Source of the DNA: Callaeas wilsoni
Lineage: Eukaryota; Chordata; Aves; Passeriformes; Callaeidae
DNA: 64,000 nucleotides
NCBI GenBank assembly: GCA_013398955.1
Contig: VWPU01011487.1
Coordinates: forward strand, 62,001-126,000
Direction of reading: 5' to 3'
Shown here: piece by piece, positions 51,421 to 64,000 of the stretch
Layout: the number at the start of each line of letters is the position of its first letter
Numbering within the stretch: the stretch's first letter is position 1
Position numbers and translations under genes: made by a program
The notes under the pieces: model-generated
Told to the model about the DNA's origin: nothing
Database searches by the model: none
The model's input: only the letters and a program-made list of their open reading frames with translations

Positions 51421-53019
51421 AGCCTACTTTCTTGCTTTCTCTGAAAGTAGAGGCTTCACTATGTGCAACATCAAAATTTATTAAGGGTCACAGCCTATGA
51501 ATCAAGAGTACAGAAAAAGCAACATGCTTTTTTACATCAGCTACATTAACTACTCCAAATATTCAAGCTCAGTATCTGCAGAGAAAGTGCTGTTAGTCCC
51601 TTTGGTACTCTCAAAACACTGTACTTACACCTCTACCACGCTTTCTCAATGTATTTTACTGGGTTTAAGACTTAGATAATTTAATTATAGTATTTTTAGT
51701 AACATTACTAGTGGAGGAATTTGTATTTTTCCTAGCTTCTTGTCTTAATGAGAATTTCAGATAACTCCAAGACCTTGCACTCAGAGAGAGTAACATATCA
51801 GATTCCTAATAATGAAATCTAAAGCCTCTCACCCCAGCAAAACAGGTTCAAGTTCACCCAAAGCCTCCACAGACACAGTATCCAATCTGGCAAAACACTT
51901 TAGCCCATGCCTAACTTCACACATGTGAGCAGGCCATTGACTTTTGTGGGACAGCTCACACATGCAAAGTTAAATACATGCATAAGCTCCAAGGTCACAG
52001 CTCAAAACTAGGCCATGTGATATTTCCCTCTGGGCATCATTACTGGCTGTGTGCACCAAAACCATCCCCAGTATCTTCTGCAGCTCTGGCAGCTGCATGG
52101 TCCCATGGACACATGGGGTCAGAAGGGGAGAAAGACCATCAGAGTTGGGATGAAACCGCCTCCACCTGCACCGCCAGTTCTGGTACCAGTCTCTTCTCAG
52201 AAGGAGGCAAAGAGAATACCCTCTCCAAAATCTATGGCACAGGCAGAGGTTGTGAGCCTCTAATATTGCCAGGCACTTCCAAACTGCTCTGCACAAGCAC
52301 AGCCCCAGTTTCATTGCTCCTCTGCCTTCCAGAAGCAGATAGGAAGGAGGGAGCACAGCTTTTGGCTTCCCATCCCTCCGTGAGTCAGCTTGCAGAGTGT
52401 GCTGGGCAGGAAGCGTAGAGAAATAAATTGCTTTCTTCAAGGCTGCAATAAATTACTGGTTTCCATTTGCTGGAAAGAGGATTTATACTCACTCTCTGAA
52501 CTGGTGTAGAGAGATTATAAAGTATTTTCCAACACACTTCATGGCTCTTTGCTTTTGTTTCATACAAATAACTGGAATTGAACTATAAATACTTCAAAAG
52601 TATGACGGTTGCAAAGGATTCTGTACATTCAGTCCTATCTGTGAGAGAAATGTCTTTCTTCCTTTTCAAGCTTCTCAGCTGCTTAGCAGAGCAAAACGGG
52701 TGGAATTTATTTTTACAGAGCCTGATCAAGACCACTGTGTACAGAAAAGTACCTCCAGGTCTAAACATCTGGCAAAGGGCACGGCAGGCAGTAGGTGCCC
52801 ATTTCCCTATCAAGTCTCCAGGTCTGCTGAGTCACTGCTGGCATCATCATTTATGGCTGAGCAAAAAAAAAGCTGTATTTTCATCAAAGTAAAAATCTGT
52901 TTCACTTGATTTCAGGAAGTTGGTTCATGTGTTTGTTTTAGTCTAATGAACCTAAGTTTGCCTCATTTCCAGCTGAGTTGTGTGACTATAAACAAAGGTA
53001 GAACTAGTCACAGTGCAGA

Positions 53020-53130
53020 GTCACAGATTTTTAAGTTGGTAAGTGCTGTAGCTGAACCTGACTACTTAAATGCCACAAACCACTGACCCTTCCCCAGCAA
53101 CTTCTGCATACAGTACATTCAGACCCATTG
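53020..53130 (-). mobile_element. Possible degraded CR1 fragment in intron 1
   Basis: CACAGATTTTTAAGTTGGTA, AGCTGAACCTGACTACTT and GCCACAAACCACTGACCC lie in the order seen in the reverse complement of old CR1 3' regions (a TTTTAAGGTCAGAAGG-type start, CTGACCTCCT, GCCATAGAACTTCACCC). The match is loose. Confidence 0.3.
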
Positions 53131-56100
53131 AAAACAATCTTCCACTCTCTATTATCTACCAAGGCTATTTTTAGGACCATAGTGAGATATGAACTGCTTT
53201 TTTCCACCGAGGGAGGCTGTGACTTTTAAGCTGGTTCCAGCACTTGTACATGCCACCCATGCTCGAACAAATTCCAACGGACTCTTGCAATACTACTGTG
53301 AAGAGTCAAAAAAACAGCATCAGGACAGGGACTGAAGTTCCCTGAGAAAGGGAAACCAGCCACTGAGCGATATGTCAGAAAAGATGCTTAAAGAAAATTA
53401 TTAAAAATTATTTTCTTTGGGTAGAGAGGGAGGGGAAGGTTAAATACACACAAGACTCTTTTTTCTGAAAGCTGTGAACTGAATTCATCCCCACCCAGCA
53501 ATGGGAAGTGGGTGAGCCCAGGCAGTTTCACAGCTCTGCTTCCTTTCTTTGAGACTCGAAGGTGGGAAGTGCAATGTGCCAAGTGCCAATGGGGTGTGGA
53601 GGTAAAGAATAGGTTGATCAACCAGGGGAGGAAGAGAAAGGGAGATCGGAGGATGTTTGGGGGTGGGGAGAGAAAAGGTGCATTGTTCTTTCCCCAGCTC
53701 CACAGAGCCAAGCAAGAAAGAATAAAGTCTGGCACCATATAATGTTTTTTCCAGGGGAGTCTCTGCCTATGGCTCTTGGCCCAGACATCATCAACCCAAG
53801 AGGAAAAGAAACAAAGCTATGAAATTGTGCGGTCCCTAAGGTGGCTGCAATCAAATGATAAGGAGGGGGATGCTGATAATGCAGTTGCATTGAAATGGCA
53901 CTTCCAGAGGTTGCACAAAGGAAAAAAAGGGAAGGCAGGGGATGGGCTGAATAACTGTCTGTCTGGCCTCTGGATCCTCCAGGTGGGAGGAAGGAGCCAT
54001 GAACAGATATTCCTATGGGGAAGTGAAGCATCCAAAGGGTTCTGCAAAGGTATTCTCATGAGGACTTCTTTCTGTAAGCCTCCTCCCACATGATTATATC
54101 TTTGCTGTGTCCATTTGCTAAAAAAAGCTATCTTGAGACTCCAGCCCTGGACCAGATGCAGTACTGAAGAGCATCATGCAGGATGCGTAATTCTAAGAAC
54201 AAGCTTCTGCACAGTCATAGAAAACATTTCATGCAGTCACTGAAAAGTTGGACAAAAGGCCACTGTGAGTGTAAGCAAAATTAGTGCCTGGCGTTGTGCA
54301 ATCTGCTAACACATCTCTGAGAGATCTCCCTTTCAGGGAAAGAGTAAGGTTGACACAATGCCATTGTTTTGGAGACTGTTAGTTTTCACATCCTAAAAGC
54401 CAGATCATCCCCATGGTGATACTGCCTGGGAGACAAGCATGCAACAAAATCCTTATTAATTATTTATCAGCAGCCCAACCCCATTGTTTGCTATCTTGGC
54501 AAACTATGCAGTAATCAGGAGAGTTGCTCAAAGCAGTAACCTCTGCCATCTGTACCCAAGTGAGCCTTTGCTGATTTAAACCTCAGCTTCTGCTCATTAC
54601 TTTGTTCCATCACGTTTGTTCATGTCATGGATGCTACCAAGGACAAAACCCTGTTATTGTTGTTGCAAGCCAGCAGCTGCACACATAAAGGGCAAGGATG
54701 CACGTGCCCCAATGCACCTCTCAGGTCCATGTGCTTGAATGAGGTAAAGGTATTTTTTACAGCTGCCTCACTCTGCATGGTAACAGCACATAGCAAACAT
54801 CAGCATCTCACAGTTTCATTCCCCTCTTCACAATGTACTAGACAGATTATATTTCTGAAATTCAAAGCTGATGTCACTACTTGTAGAGAAACTCACTCCT
54901 GTGCCACGGCACTAGAAGTACCAAGTCAGTGTGATAAATGTTAAATCAAAATTCTATTTGCATAAGCTGAGGCACAATGTGCCACTGTCTCTGGGAGAAT
55001 GAAGGTACGATTACCTCAGGTTTAATTTTCCTTTTCTAGTTCTGCTGGACATAGTTGCTGCTATTAAATCATAAATGATGAGTCACCAAGTGGAGAAGAG
55101 GAATTAACTATTCAGGAACACTCAGCAAGGGATTATATGTTCTCTCTAGTTCCCCCTTTATTCACAGAGAAAGATGCTCGTGGAATCAAGTTTTTATGAG
55201 CAGAGGTACCAGATGAACACATTTATCCTGTACATATATAAAGTGGGTGCCAGGAGGAACATACAACACCCTTCCTCCACTTCTTTCTTCACCCCCGCAT
55301 ACGGTGCTTGTTATCAGGATTTGTGAGCACATTTCCGGAGTAACTACTGCCTTACTGGGAAATTTGCATCCCTTCATTGTCTGGTACCACCACCCTCAGC
55401 TATGTATAAAAAGCCTAGCATATTTACATCTTCTGACATCTTCTGACAAATTTCCCTCGCAGACCTTTCTTCATTTAATGCTGAGAATCCTTTCCTCAAG
55501 TCACATATGTCAAAAATATACTAAAAAACTTCTCCCTTTCCAACAGTTTTTTACACCACATTAGTGAAGTCCTAAGTCATACCACTGTTCAGTTCTAGAA
55601 GAAAGTTCCTACAAACAACCACCATCCCTAGCAATAATGATGTGTTTCCCATGGTGCTGCCTCAAGTTGCCCCTTCTTACCCCTCCCCAACAGCATGCAA
55701 CCACAAATCTGCATCCACTTCAATCCTCCCTGATCCACAGTAAAACAAATTTGCTGTGGTAGGAGCAGAGGTTGCAGAGGATTTGTTGAAAAGAAAAGAT
55801 CTGACATGACCAGGTTATTAAAGATGTTTGCAGCTGTGGCTGTGAGGACTGGAGCCCAAGGCTGGTCTGGCATCCTGGAAGAGGCCCCTATCACGTGCAG
55901 ATTTCACCTTCCTGGAGAAAAGAGTGAGACTGCTTACATTTTCTCTAATACACTTCTAAATGGAACTCCATATCCTCCATATCATGCACAGATCAATGGA
56001 AGACCATCTCCTTTCCAAAGTCTAATAACTCACAAATATCCCATCCAACTACCTTCCAACTTGCAAGAAAAGTTCATGCTTTGGCACATAAGAAATTATA

Positions 56101-58168
56101 TCTGGAAAGAAACTGAGGTAGGGGATTTCCCCGAGGCAATGGATGTTCATAACTGTAATTAAAAAGAAAAAAAATGCTTTACAGTCTCAACTATGGATCA
56201 TTCTCCTTAATAGATGTTAACCAGCACTGAATGCCACATTCACTGAAAAGATGAAAATTGCATTTACAGTTAACTTCTAGTGAAGTTGCCAAGCAGATGT
56301 TTATTTTTGGCTTCCACGTTTACTAAAGCCAAATGCTACACTGAGTTGGGATTTCACAAAGTCTAATTGCTTTTCTTCCAGGTTACAATTTTGTTGGAAC
56401 CAAAAAGGGAAAAAAAAGCTGACTTCACTTTTAAGTAGGAAAAAAACTGGTAGCATCCGTTTCTATCATGTCTGTTTATATCATAGTTTAAATGAGGTTA
56501 GAATTGTGCAATCATTATTGATCAACTTCCAAACACAGCACAGCTCCATCCAGCACATGTGCAAAAGAGGAAAAGTCACTGAAAGCGAATCCTGTGTCAG
56601 TCAGCCTTTTAACTTCTGCAAGTCTGTGTGCAGACTGTTAAGCACTAATTAAATTACTGGCAAGTCAGGATAAAGAGGAGTGAAAGAATTCACAAGCCCC
56701 AAGTTTACTGTTCTCAATGTTACATGGGTATTACAGATCCACTCTCCAAAAACTGGAAGATGGATTTCACAGTAATTTTGAGGCTTGCTCTCACAGCTAC
56801 CACAGCTGCTGATGTAATGCAAAATGCTAACCTGAGGCAGAAGAGAGGGACTTTAATTCAATGTCATTTTTTTCATTGTGAATAAGCAGTGAACCACACT
56901 GAAGTAATTCTCCAAAGCAGGAGTGCACACTGTTCAAGGCATCAATTTGGGGATGAAACACAAAACCAAGATCTTGGCTATGTCATTATAAAAAGCCCTT
57001 TATGACTTTCTTAAGAAGACAGGTATAAAGCCCTGGTGCCTGGATCTAGTTCCAGTTTGAAAATTACACAGTCTCCTGTAATTCCTCCAATAATTTAAAT
57101 TGGAAATGCGGTTATTCACACCCTCTAAGCAACTGCTGCAAACTGTTACAATGTGCTGCTAAATAATGGTAACCTCAGCAGTTACCAGAGTCTCTAAAGT
57201 GATTTTACAGGTTTATGCAAAAGGTACTACATCAGTGCAAGGCTGTAATTCATATTAAAAAAGGAAGAGAGTTAGACATTGTTTGAACTCTTAGAACCAT
57301 TTTTTTCCCAAGAAGCCACCTCACAGCACATTTTCATTCATGGGTACGTTCTGCTTGAAAAAGTTGTGGGTAAATAAATGTAACTCGGCTTATTCTCCCT
57401 TTTTCACTGACGCTTCTGTGAGTTCAGAGAAACCTCAGAATTACTGAGAGCTTTGCACACCTCTACAATGCCTCTTCCACCACAAATGTGAAGTCAGCTG
57501 GTGTTATGTGGCTCTTTTGATCTTGCTCTCTGGTTCTGCAGTACTTCAGAGAAAAAAAAGAAGTGCTATTTCACCATGAGAATTACAATAGTAAAAGGAA
57601 AACTTGGGAAGAGTCTTTTCTACAGACAAAAGAAATGTCTGTACTTTCATGCACCACAACACTCATTAAAACCCAATACCATACTGTTTGACCACCTCAA
57701 ATTCCTAATTAGCAGAACAGAATTTTGAAGTGTGGAGAGATTATAAAGCTGAATTTATAGACGTTAGTCTTTTGGATTAACATTGATGAGCAAGGATTCA
57801 TTGTGCAAACATGGTGGGCCACAGAAATTATATGATGGAGGGTCCAGAGACGTGTTTAAACAGCTCAGTTGGAAGGGTTAATGATGCAAAATTATCAGAA
57901 GCACCTGTATCTAATATACTTTTCTAAACTGATCTAAGGTGGATCAAAATATAAACACCACTTCCTGGTGGGGATCTAGCAAACCATAAACTCACATCCT
58001 ATCTGGAAAAATACTCTTGGAAAACAAAAAGATTGGCAATCATGTATCAAAGCCTCACCCAGATTATTTTCCTCCAGGGCTTACAGATCGCCTTGCAATA
58101 TTAAATTTGTTTTTGTTAACGCACTGCTTCAGTATTACATTGTTCTGCCTGGACATTACCTATTTAAT

Positions 58169-58189
58169 GGTCCCTTATGGGAAGGGACC
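58169..58189. repeat. Perfect 8-bp inverted repeat (small hairpin)
   Basis: GGTCCCTT, loop ATGGG, AAGGGACC. An 8-bp perfect stem with a 5-base loop, inside unique intronic sequence. It is too short to call a microRNA precursor. Confidence 0.7.
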
Positions 58190-59942
58190 GTCTTAGAATT
58201 TATGACGGAATGTGGTGGAATTACTACAGCGGGAGGAAAGGAGTTTGCTAAGATTTCTTCCCCATCCGTCTTTGATTTCTGAGAAATATTTATACTCCTG
58301 AAGATAGAGGAGCCTCCTGTTGTTCCCTTCTATTTATTGAAAGTAAATTACCAGGGCCACCCTAATGGCTCAGTGGAGAGAGTAACACAGGAACAGGAAC
58401 ACTCTTGGCCCCTGCAGCCAGTTGGGCTTGGAATGGATGTGAGAGGGTGAGGAATGAATTATGCTTTCCTACAATTAAGTGCCTGGCAATCCAGCAATTC
58501 TGCAGCCTTAAATGCATAATTCCAGCTTTGCCTGCTAGAAGAGGAGTTCACAACTGCAGGCAGTTGTTCTAAGTAGTTATGAGGAGACTTAACTTTGGAG
58601 GGGAGAAACAGCAAAGCAATTATTTTTCAGGACGGAAAGCTTTTGCCTAAGAACTCCCCCAGACCCTGCGAGCTCCGGGACTGTTGCTCCCTTCTTCAAC
58701 ACGCACAAACACCTTTTTTGGCACGTGTTTTGGCTGGAGTGAGTTGAACAAGCGAGAGTTAGAACTCATGTTTCTGGGATCCCCTTGCCAGAAGCTAAGC
58801 TGTTAGGTAGTGTAACAACAGCAGCCCAGGCTTCCCACTTCACCCTGCCAGTGACCTTCGCACAGACTTGGACATACCCCCTTCCTCAGAGTGAGGAGCA
58901 ATTCCCTCTCATGCTGCTCGGTCCAGAAACTCATCTCAGCAAATACCACAAATCATGTCAGACCGAGCAGGACTATTAAAGCAGTGCTGCATAATGTGAA
59001 TTGCTGTCCACAAGGGACCGGACCAAGAGACTGCCTAACCCACTTTGTTTAACTTTTTAGTTAAACAATCCTGAAAGGGGAAGCTGCATTGCTACTCTGG
59101 AAATTACAACTTTAATCTCATTTGAACCACGCATTCCTCAGTTAAACTGCAGAAATAATTTAAGAATCAACTCCCAAATAAGACATTTTTCTACATTTCC
59201 TACATTTCCTGGAAGTATATTATTTCCAATGCTGTGAAGTAAAAGCAGACTTATTAATTTACCTAGGTTAAAGTTCTCCCAGTAGCCCCAATAAACTCTA
59301 ATGTCAGGCTAATTACATGCATTTCACCAGTTTTGCATTTTCACATTGCTCAAAGCAACACCACGCAACACCAGTGGAACACTGATCGTTTCCAACTCAA
59401 CCTCACAAACCATTTGCACATATTGCATTGATTGCTCACTGACATTGCATTGCCCATGGCAGGAATCCATAGTGCTTCCCTGAAAACAGAGCAAGCTTCG
59501 TTTCCCTTCCTCGGGCATGCTTTAATACAGCTCTGAGGTGCCAGCTTTTACTGGGTTATTTAAACAGCGTTTAGAGTTTTGCTGGGAAGATAAGAAGAAT
59601 AACTTGGGTGTGCAGTAAAACAAAGATATAGCTGTTTGTGCCAAACATTCAGTTTATGGCAATACTTCATAGGAATTATTCCCCATAACAACTGAACTGT
59701 CATATCCTACAACTATATCCCAGGCAACCTCCCAGCTGAACTCACTACGGCTGCTGTCTGATGTGCTCTACATACAAACACCCAGAACTAACCAGATGTT
59801 CTCTATGTAAAACATTTGGTTTGAAACACGCAGCACTTCTTTCCAAAAATCCATTACATTTGTTTAATGGACTTGCACAGTTCAACTAAAATATCCTGGA
59901 GCAGACATTTGACTGCAACTCTACTCTACAAGCCCCATCTGC

Positions 59943-59971
59943 AAAAAGAAAAAGAAAGAAAGAAAGAAAAA
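59943..59971 (+). repeat. (AAAG)n microsatellite
   Basis: An imperfect AAAG/AAAAG run of about 29 bases in intron 1. Confidence 0.85.
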
Positions 59972-60584
59972 GCAAATGAGAATGTTTTACATGATTTATG
60001 CTGTCTCTATGATCAGCCAGTTCATAAAATACAAGCTCTGCTCTACAGACAATAACACAAATCACTTTCAAGTGTATTGTTTAGTCCTTGCCTGTGTTAA
60101 ACAAATATTTCAATTGAAACAAAGGGCCGAACTCTACTCTTCAGCTTACAAGTGTTAACGCAACTGAGAGCAGCATTTTACCCACGTACATAACAGGGGA
60201 TGCAATCTTTTTGTTTTATGTTCAGAGTGAGTAATGACATCCAATAATGATAACCAGTTACATTCACGGTTGCAGAGGTTTCCTTTCATCCAAGAAAGGC
60301 TTGAAGGAGGTTGAAGTACAGCATGAAATCTTTCTCCCTGATGAATTCCTTGTGAGCAATGCCTAACTCACAATGAGGCCTATCACAGGCTCCCTTAGAC
60401 CACGTTCACATTATAAAATGCCGGACAGAATGGGAGAATACTTTGTTTTACTGAATCAGAGACCCTGGTAGAAAACTCTCAAACTGTACACAGAAGAAAC
60501 TCCTGTAGTTGAAAAGGCTGGCTAGTCTCTGGCCTGGATGCAAAAGCCCTGTACAGCCCAGCTAAAGGCCCTCATTCCTCCCAG

Positions 60585-60919
60585 GTTGTGCTGACACAAG
60601 AGTGACTGAGTTGTATCAAGTGGTGCTCAGCAATGGTGAGCTGTCTCCAAGGCACAAGAGATGGCAGGCTTTTGAAAAATCGGCACCATCCCTTCAAAGT
60701 GTGACTCTAGACATGGAAGAGGACATTCATTTTAAGAGCAATTTTCCTGAGATGGTTACACCCACACAAGGAATGGCTCAGGACAGTGCTGGAGCTGTGG
60801 TCGACCTCGGCTCTCCCCATGGCTCCACCACAGACTTTCTGGATGAACCCAGGGAAACCACTCCCCTCCTGGATGCCCAAAGCATGGTTGTAACAACCGG
60901 CTCCTACAGGAGTTAGAGC
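60585..60919 (+). CDS. Unidentified open frame, possible terminal exon antisense to NUAK1
   Basis: The frame is open from 60566 to a TAG at 60917-60919. A CCCTCATTCCTCCCAG tract just before 60585 looks like a splice acceptor. The next codons read CADTRVTELYQVVLSNGELS in phase 2. There is no ATG before Met at codon 38 after the acceptor (in LDMEED), so a first exon would have to lie upstream. The roughly 110-residue product is Ser/Thr-rich and acidic and ends FLDEPRETTPLLDAQSM and then VVTTGSYRS. ETTPLL fits the acidic dileucine sorting motif [DE]xxxL[LI] found in cytosolic tails of membrane proteins. AATAAA follows at 60975. I do not recognise the protein and saw no upstream partner exon. It may be a real last exon, a retrocopy remnant or chance. 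Confidence 0.3.
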
Positions 60920-60974
60920 TTAAACCCACAGATCGCCATTTAATTATTTCACCTCATTTTGGTACCCCAAAGAG

Positions 60975-60980
60975 AATAAA
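60975..60980 (+). terminator. AATAAA 56 bases after the unidentified plus-strand frame
   Basis: A canonical poly(A) hexamer in GAGAATAAAAACATG, placed where a short 3' UTR would end. The hexamer is common in AT-rich DNA, so alone it is weak; its value is its position behind an acceptor-led open frame. Confidence 0.3.
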
Positions 60981-63900
60981 AACATGACAAAGGAAGTACC
61001 AAGTACCATGAAGGATGCTATTCCTCATGAATAGTCCTGATTAAAAAGGTATCTTCCCAAAAGGGCAATGTGAACATCTCTCAGTTACCTCCTTACACAA
61101 GTCAGCTAAGTCTGCATTGCCTCCAGCAGGTATTTACAGGAATTTTCCAGGTTCCAGGCCACATGGCATTAGAGCATGCACCAGATGGGAAGGTTGCACT
61201 CTCCCCTCTTCTCCTCCCAAAGGCTATTTTATTTCCTCGTACCAAAACAACGGCCTGCAGCTCTACCCTGCTGAATCTAGGTGTCTCCAGGCATTTCCAG
61301 ACACCTTCACTCCTACCTCCAGAGCTGCAGTCTGCTGGGGAAGCCATAATGTTTGATATGTGCAGAGTGGCAAAAATATGCAAATAAGTGACAGCTCTGA
61401 ACACGTGCCTTGGAAGCTGTTTCTTTAACAAATGCTTTGCTGTCTTCCCCTGTCAGACTTGTGTGCAAAGGACTTAACCTTTTTGTGTCAACAATGAAGC
61501 ATCGTTTAAGAAAAAGGAACATTTGTTTAGTTACCACACAGCTCAAAAAGGTATTTCTACCCAACCCTCATTGCTATCTTTTGTGATTAAAAAAATATTC
61601 ACACTCATTTTTAAAATAACACTTGTACCTCAAATAAAGGGAGATAGCTTTCACCATCAGGCATTTAATAGAGATTAGAAATATCAGCAAAGATCAAATG
61701 CCTTGTTGTGTACAGGAAACATGATATGAAGGCTTTGAGATCTCCATCAACAGCAGGACCCCAATTTTTCTGATCTACCGAGGATTAGCTAAATTTAGTC
61801 CCTGAACTTAGTATCTTTTCGCAGGAACAATATTTTCTTTTTTAAGCCTAATGTCCCTTAACTGGTGTCTTTATTCTGAGGCAGTACTGCTCAAGGCCAA
61901 ACACGCTGACTCAGCTCCATGGCCCAGCCAGACATGAGGGTAATTGCAAGTCCCTCAAGCCTCCAGACCTCAGAACAAAGACACTGCTCCAGCCTTAAGT
62001 CATCCCACATGCGGCTGCTGTGCCAGAGTAGCCAAGGGGCTCTGGGATCAACACAGGCAAACGCTCAGGGAGGCGAGGCAATGGGGGAAGCACAGCCTGC
62101 CAAGCACTGATGCTTCGTCACAGAGGCAGCCAGCCCCACACAAGGTGCAGCAGACTCTCCCAATCACCAGGCTGGCATCCCAGGGACCCAGCAGCAAGGG
62201 CTCTCACATACCATGTTGAAGGTGTGGTGAGGTGAAGTGGGAAATGCTGACAGTGAGAAGGGAAGGCTGAGGAGGAATCCAGAAATTAATAGTTACATGA
62301 GGAGCATGTTAAACTCAACAACCTCAGCTGTCTTCTTAACACCTATAAAAAACAAGACCTGCATTTATTTTGTGATTTTTGCATTCATCTGCAACTGGCT
62401 GGGATGGTTTCACACGTGCCAGCCATGCCAATTGCTTGTCCCACAGCTGCTCTGTTACTGGGTTTTGTCAAGTGAAAGGAACCACCCATTAAAGTATTTC
62501 ATTATCTCCTATACTGGTAAGGACAGAGCCTGGAAAAGTCCATACTTGAGCAAGAGCTAGGACCTCCATCACATCATGGACCAGTGGCAGCTTTAAGGAC
62601 TGATGGCTCATGAACCAGCAGAGCTAAGCAAGTCCCATCCATCTTTGCAGAGCTGAGGGATATAACGAGCTTATACCATGCAATAGTTTAACAGATTGAA
62701 CTGTGGATTGGCCCATGGTCTGTAGTTCAAAATACAGAAATTACTGAGCTTATATAATAGTACAAGAACAATGGAAGATCAAGGGATGGCTACAACCTTG
62801 CCCCTTCCATGCTTTGCAGCACACAGCAAAGGTTACAGGAGGGCCACCACGTCTACTGAACATCTGGCATTTTTGGTGTGGGTCCAGGATGTTTGACGGG
62901 TATGGCCAGACACAGTACGCACATGGAGTACCTCACCCAGCCTCCGAGTGTTCAAAGGTCTAGGATCCCCTAATTTATACAACGTACTATGCTGCCTGTG
63001 AAGACACGGTGATAAATATATTCTGTTTAAAAGCAGTTACTTCTCAAATCATAACTTGCAGATGCTCAAAGTCTTTCATGTGGGTAAGACAAATGAGAGC
63101 CATAGAGACTGATTTTGTAGCCAGGGAGTACAGGAAGCAACAGCAGGAGAACACCATTGAAAGCCTGGATACACTTATGGCTTTAATGAATTGGTCATCA
63201 AATATAACAACACACATATGTAGTTTTTACCTTGCTTTGTAGTTTGCTCCCCGCCCTCCTCAGCTATTCCCCATATATCTAGCAAAGTGGAAATTATTTT
63301 GAGTTCAGTTTATTAAATGGACACACATGGTACTCACATCTGCTGGAAGATGTTTGAGGGAAACACTGACAAATATCATTTACATATTTAGTTGGAGACC
63401 TTTTCATCTGAGACATTTCCTCTGACATATCAACGATCCTAAGTACATTGACCCATCAGTGCTAATGACAAGAGGTTTTTCTATTAGCGTCTGGTGCACA
63501 CCTGGGCAATTTAGGGACAAATCCTGACTTACAGAGGAGGCAAGAAGAATATCCTCTGTAGGTCAGAGATTCCCATGCCAATGTGCTCATCACTGGTGGC
63601 GTGCAAACCATGAACACACAACACCCAGGCTGGGCACTGGCTGCAGCTTCCAGTCCTACCCAGGTCAGGAGTTGCTGAGGCTCTGGCCAGCACACTGAGG
63701 AGCCACCACTGGCTTTTGCTATCCATGCTGTGAGCTCCTATCCCACCCCAAGCCTGGAGGCAAAGCTGCACCTCTGGTTTCAGAGAATCATTCAGAGCTG
63801 TGGCAGAAAACATTATTTGGTCCCACTTTTTACAGGAGAACATACAAGACAACAAAAAGAAGAACAGTGTCCTGCTGAGAGGAGCATGGTTGCACGGCAA

Positions 63901-64000
63901 GAGGAGGTGCTTTGACATCAGCACCCCAGCTCATGTAGATAGAGAGTACATAAGTGTGGTACAGGAGGGAGAGCCTAGAACCAGGCAGAGGCCCATGTCA

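Larger units (their letters stand above)
47547..64000 (-). other. NUAK1: NUAK1 intron 1 (partial), at least 16.45 kb
   Basis: The region to the right of exon 2 has no sequence able to encode the NUAK1 N-terminus or glycine loop, and no GC-rich promoter-like block, so exon 1 lies beyond 64000. Contents: a (TTTC)n microsatellite, an (AAAG)n microsatellite, a possible CR1 scrap near 53020-53130, a perfect small hairpin at 58169-58189, two non-repetitive candidate regulatory stretches (54420-54620, 57020-57290) and an unexplained plus-strand open frame at 60585-60919. Other frames (for example minus 51970-52440 overlapping plus 51978-52418, and plus 55806-56162) lack exon signatures. Confidence 0.85.

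Noticed and set aside
51970..52440. Overlapping 156- and 146-codon frames on opposite strands
   Set aside because: Both cannot easily be real and neither shows a domain; likely chance in stop-poor DNA.
55806..56162. 118-codon plus frame upstream of the 60.6-kb frame
   Set aside because: Considered as a partner exon of the candidate antisense gene, but I saw no shared domain or convincing splice pairing.
58169..58189. Hairpin as a microRNA precursor
   Set aside because: An 8-bp stem is far too short.
47547..64000. Search for NUAK1 exon 1
   Set aside because: No sequence encoding the N-terminus or glycine-rich loop and no CpG-rich promoter here; exon 1 must be beyond the window.
1..64000. 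Prokaryotic systems (CRISPR, operons, toxin-antitoxin, phage) or endogenous retrovirus
   Set aside because: Spliced vertebrate gene structure, no spaced direct-repeat arrays, no long terminal repeats or gag/pol/env-like frames seen.

Overview
This is a window of vertebrate nuclear DNA, AT-rich and mostly non-coding. The only gene I can support is the minus-strand NUAK1 (ARK5), an AMPK-related serine/threonine kinase. Six coding exons are visible: 47426-47546, 36994-37145, 35637-35702, 29733-29852, 29294-29426 and 27023-28176, all read right to left. Splice phases agree at every junction, all introns are GT-AG, and together the exons encode 581 residues plus a stop. If the missing first exon encodes 80 residues, the protein is 661 aa. 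The numbering then falls exactly on the known human sites: Lys84, Asp196, Thr211, Gly399 of the first GILK motif, Ser476/Ser480 and Ser600.

The host is probably a sauropsid, most likely a bird. I see no Alu, B1, L1 or other mammalian repeats. The recognisable repeats are old CR1-type LINE fragments and ancient palindromic elements of the kind seen in reptile and bird genomes. The species call is inference.

Layout: 1 to about 24.1 kb is intergenic DNA beyond the 3' end of NUAK1. It holds old repeats, microsatellites, one isolated CpG-rich block (about 9.53-10.13 kb) and a possible conserved non-coding element next to it. About 24.1-27.02 kb is the probable NUAK1 3' UTR, which contains an old CR1 fragment. 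From 27.02 to 47.55 kb are exons 7 to 2 with introns 6 to 2. From 47.55 kb to the end is intron 1, at least 16.4 kb long; exon 1 and the promoter lie outside the window.

The most unusual feature is on the plus strand in intron 1, at 60.585-60.919 kb. It is an open frame with a splice-acceptor-like start, an acidic dileucine motif near its C-terminus and an AATAAA about 56 bases after its stop. It could be the last exon of an undescribed antisense gene or a decayed retrocopy, but it could also be chance. I found no rRNA, tRNA, CRISPR, operon, phage or young transposon.
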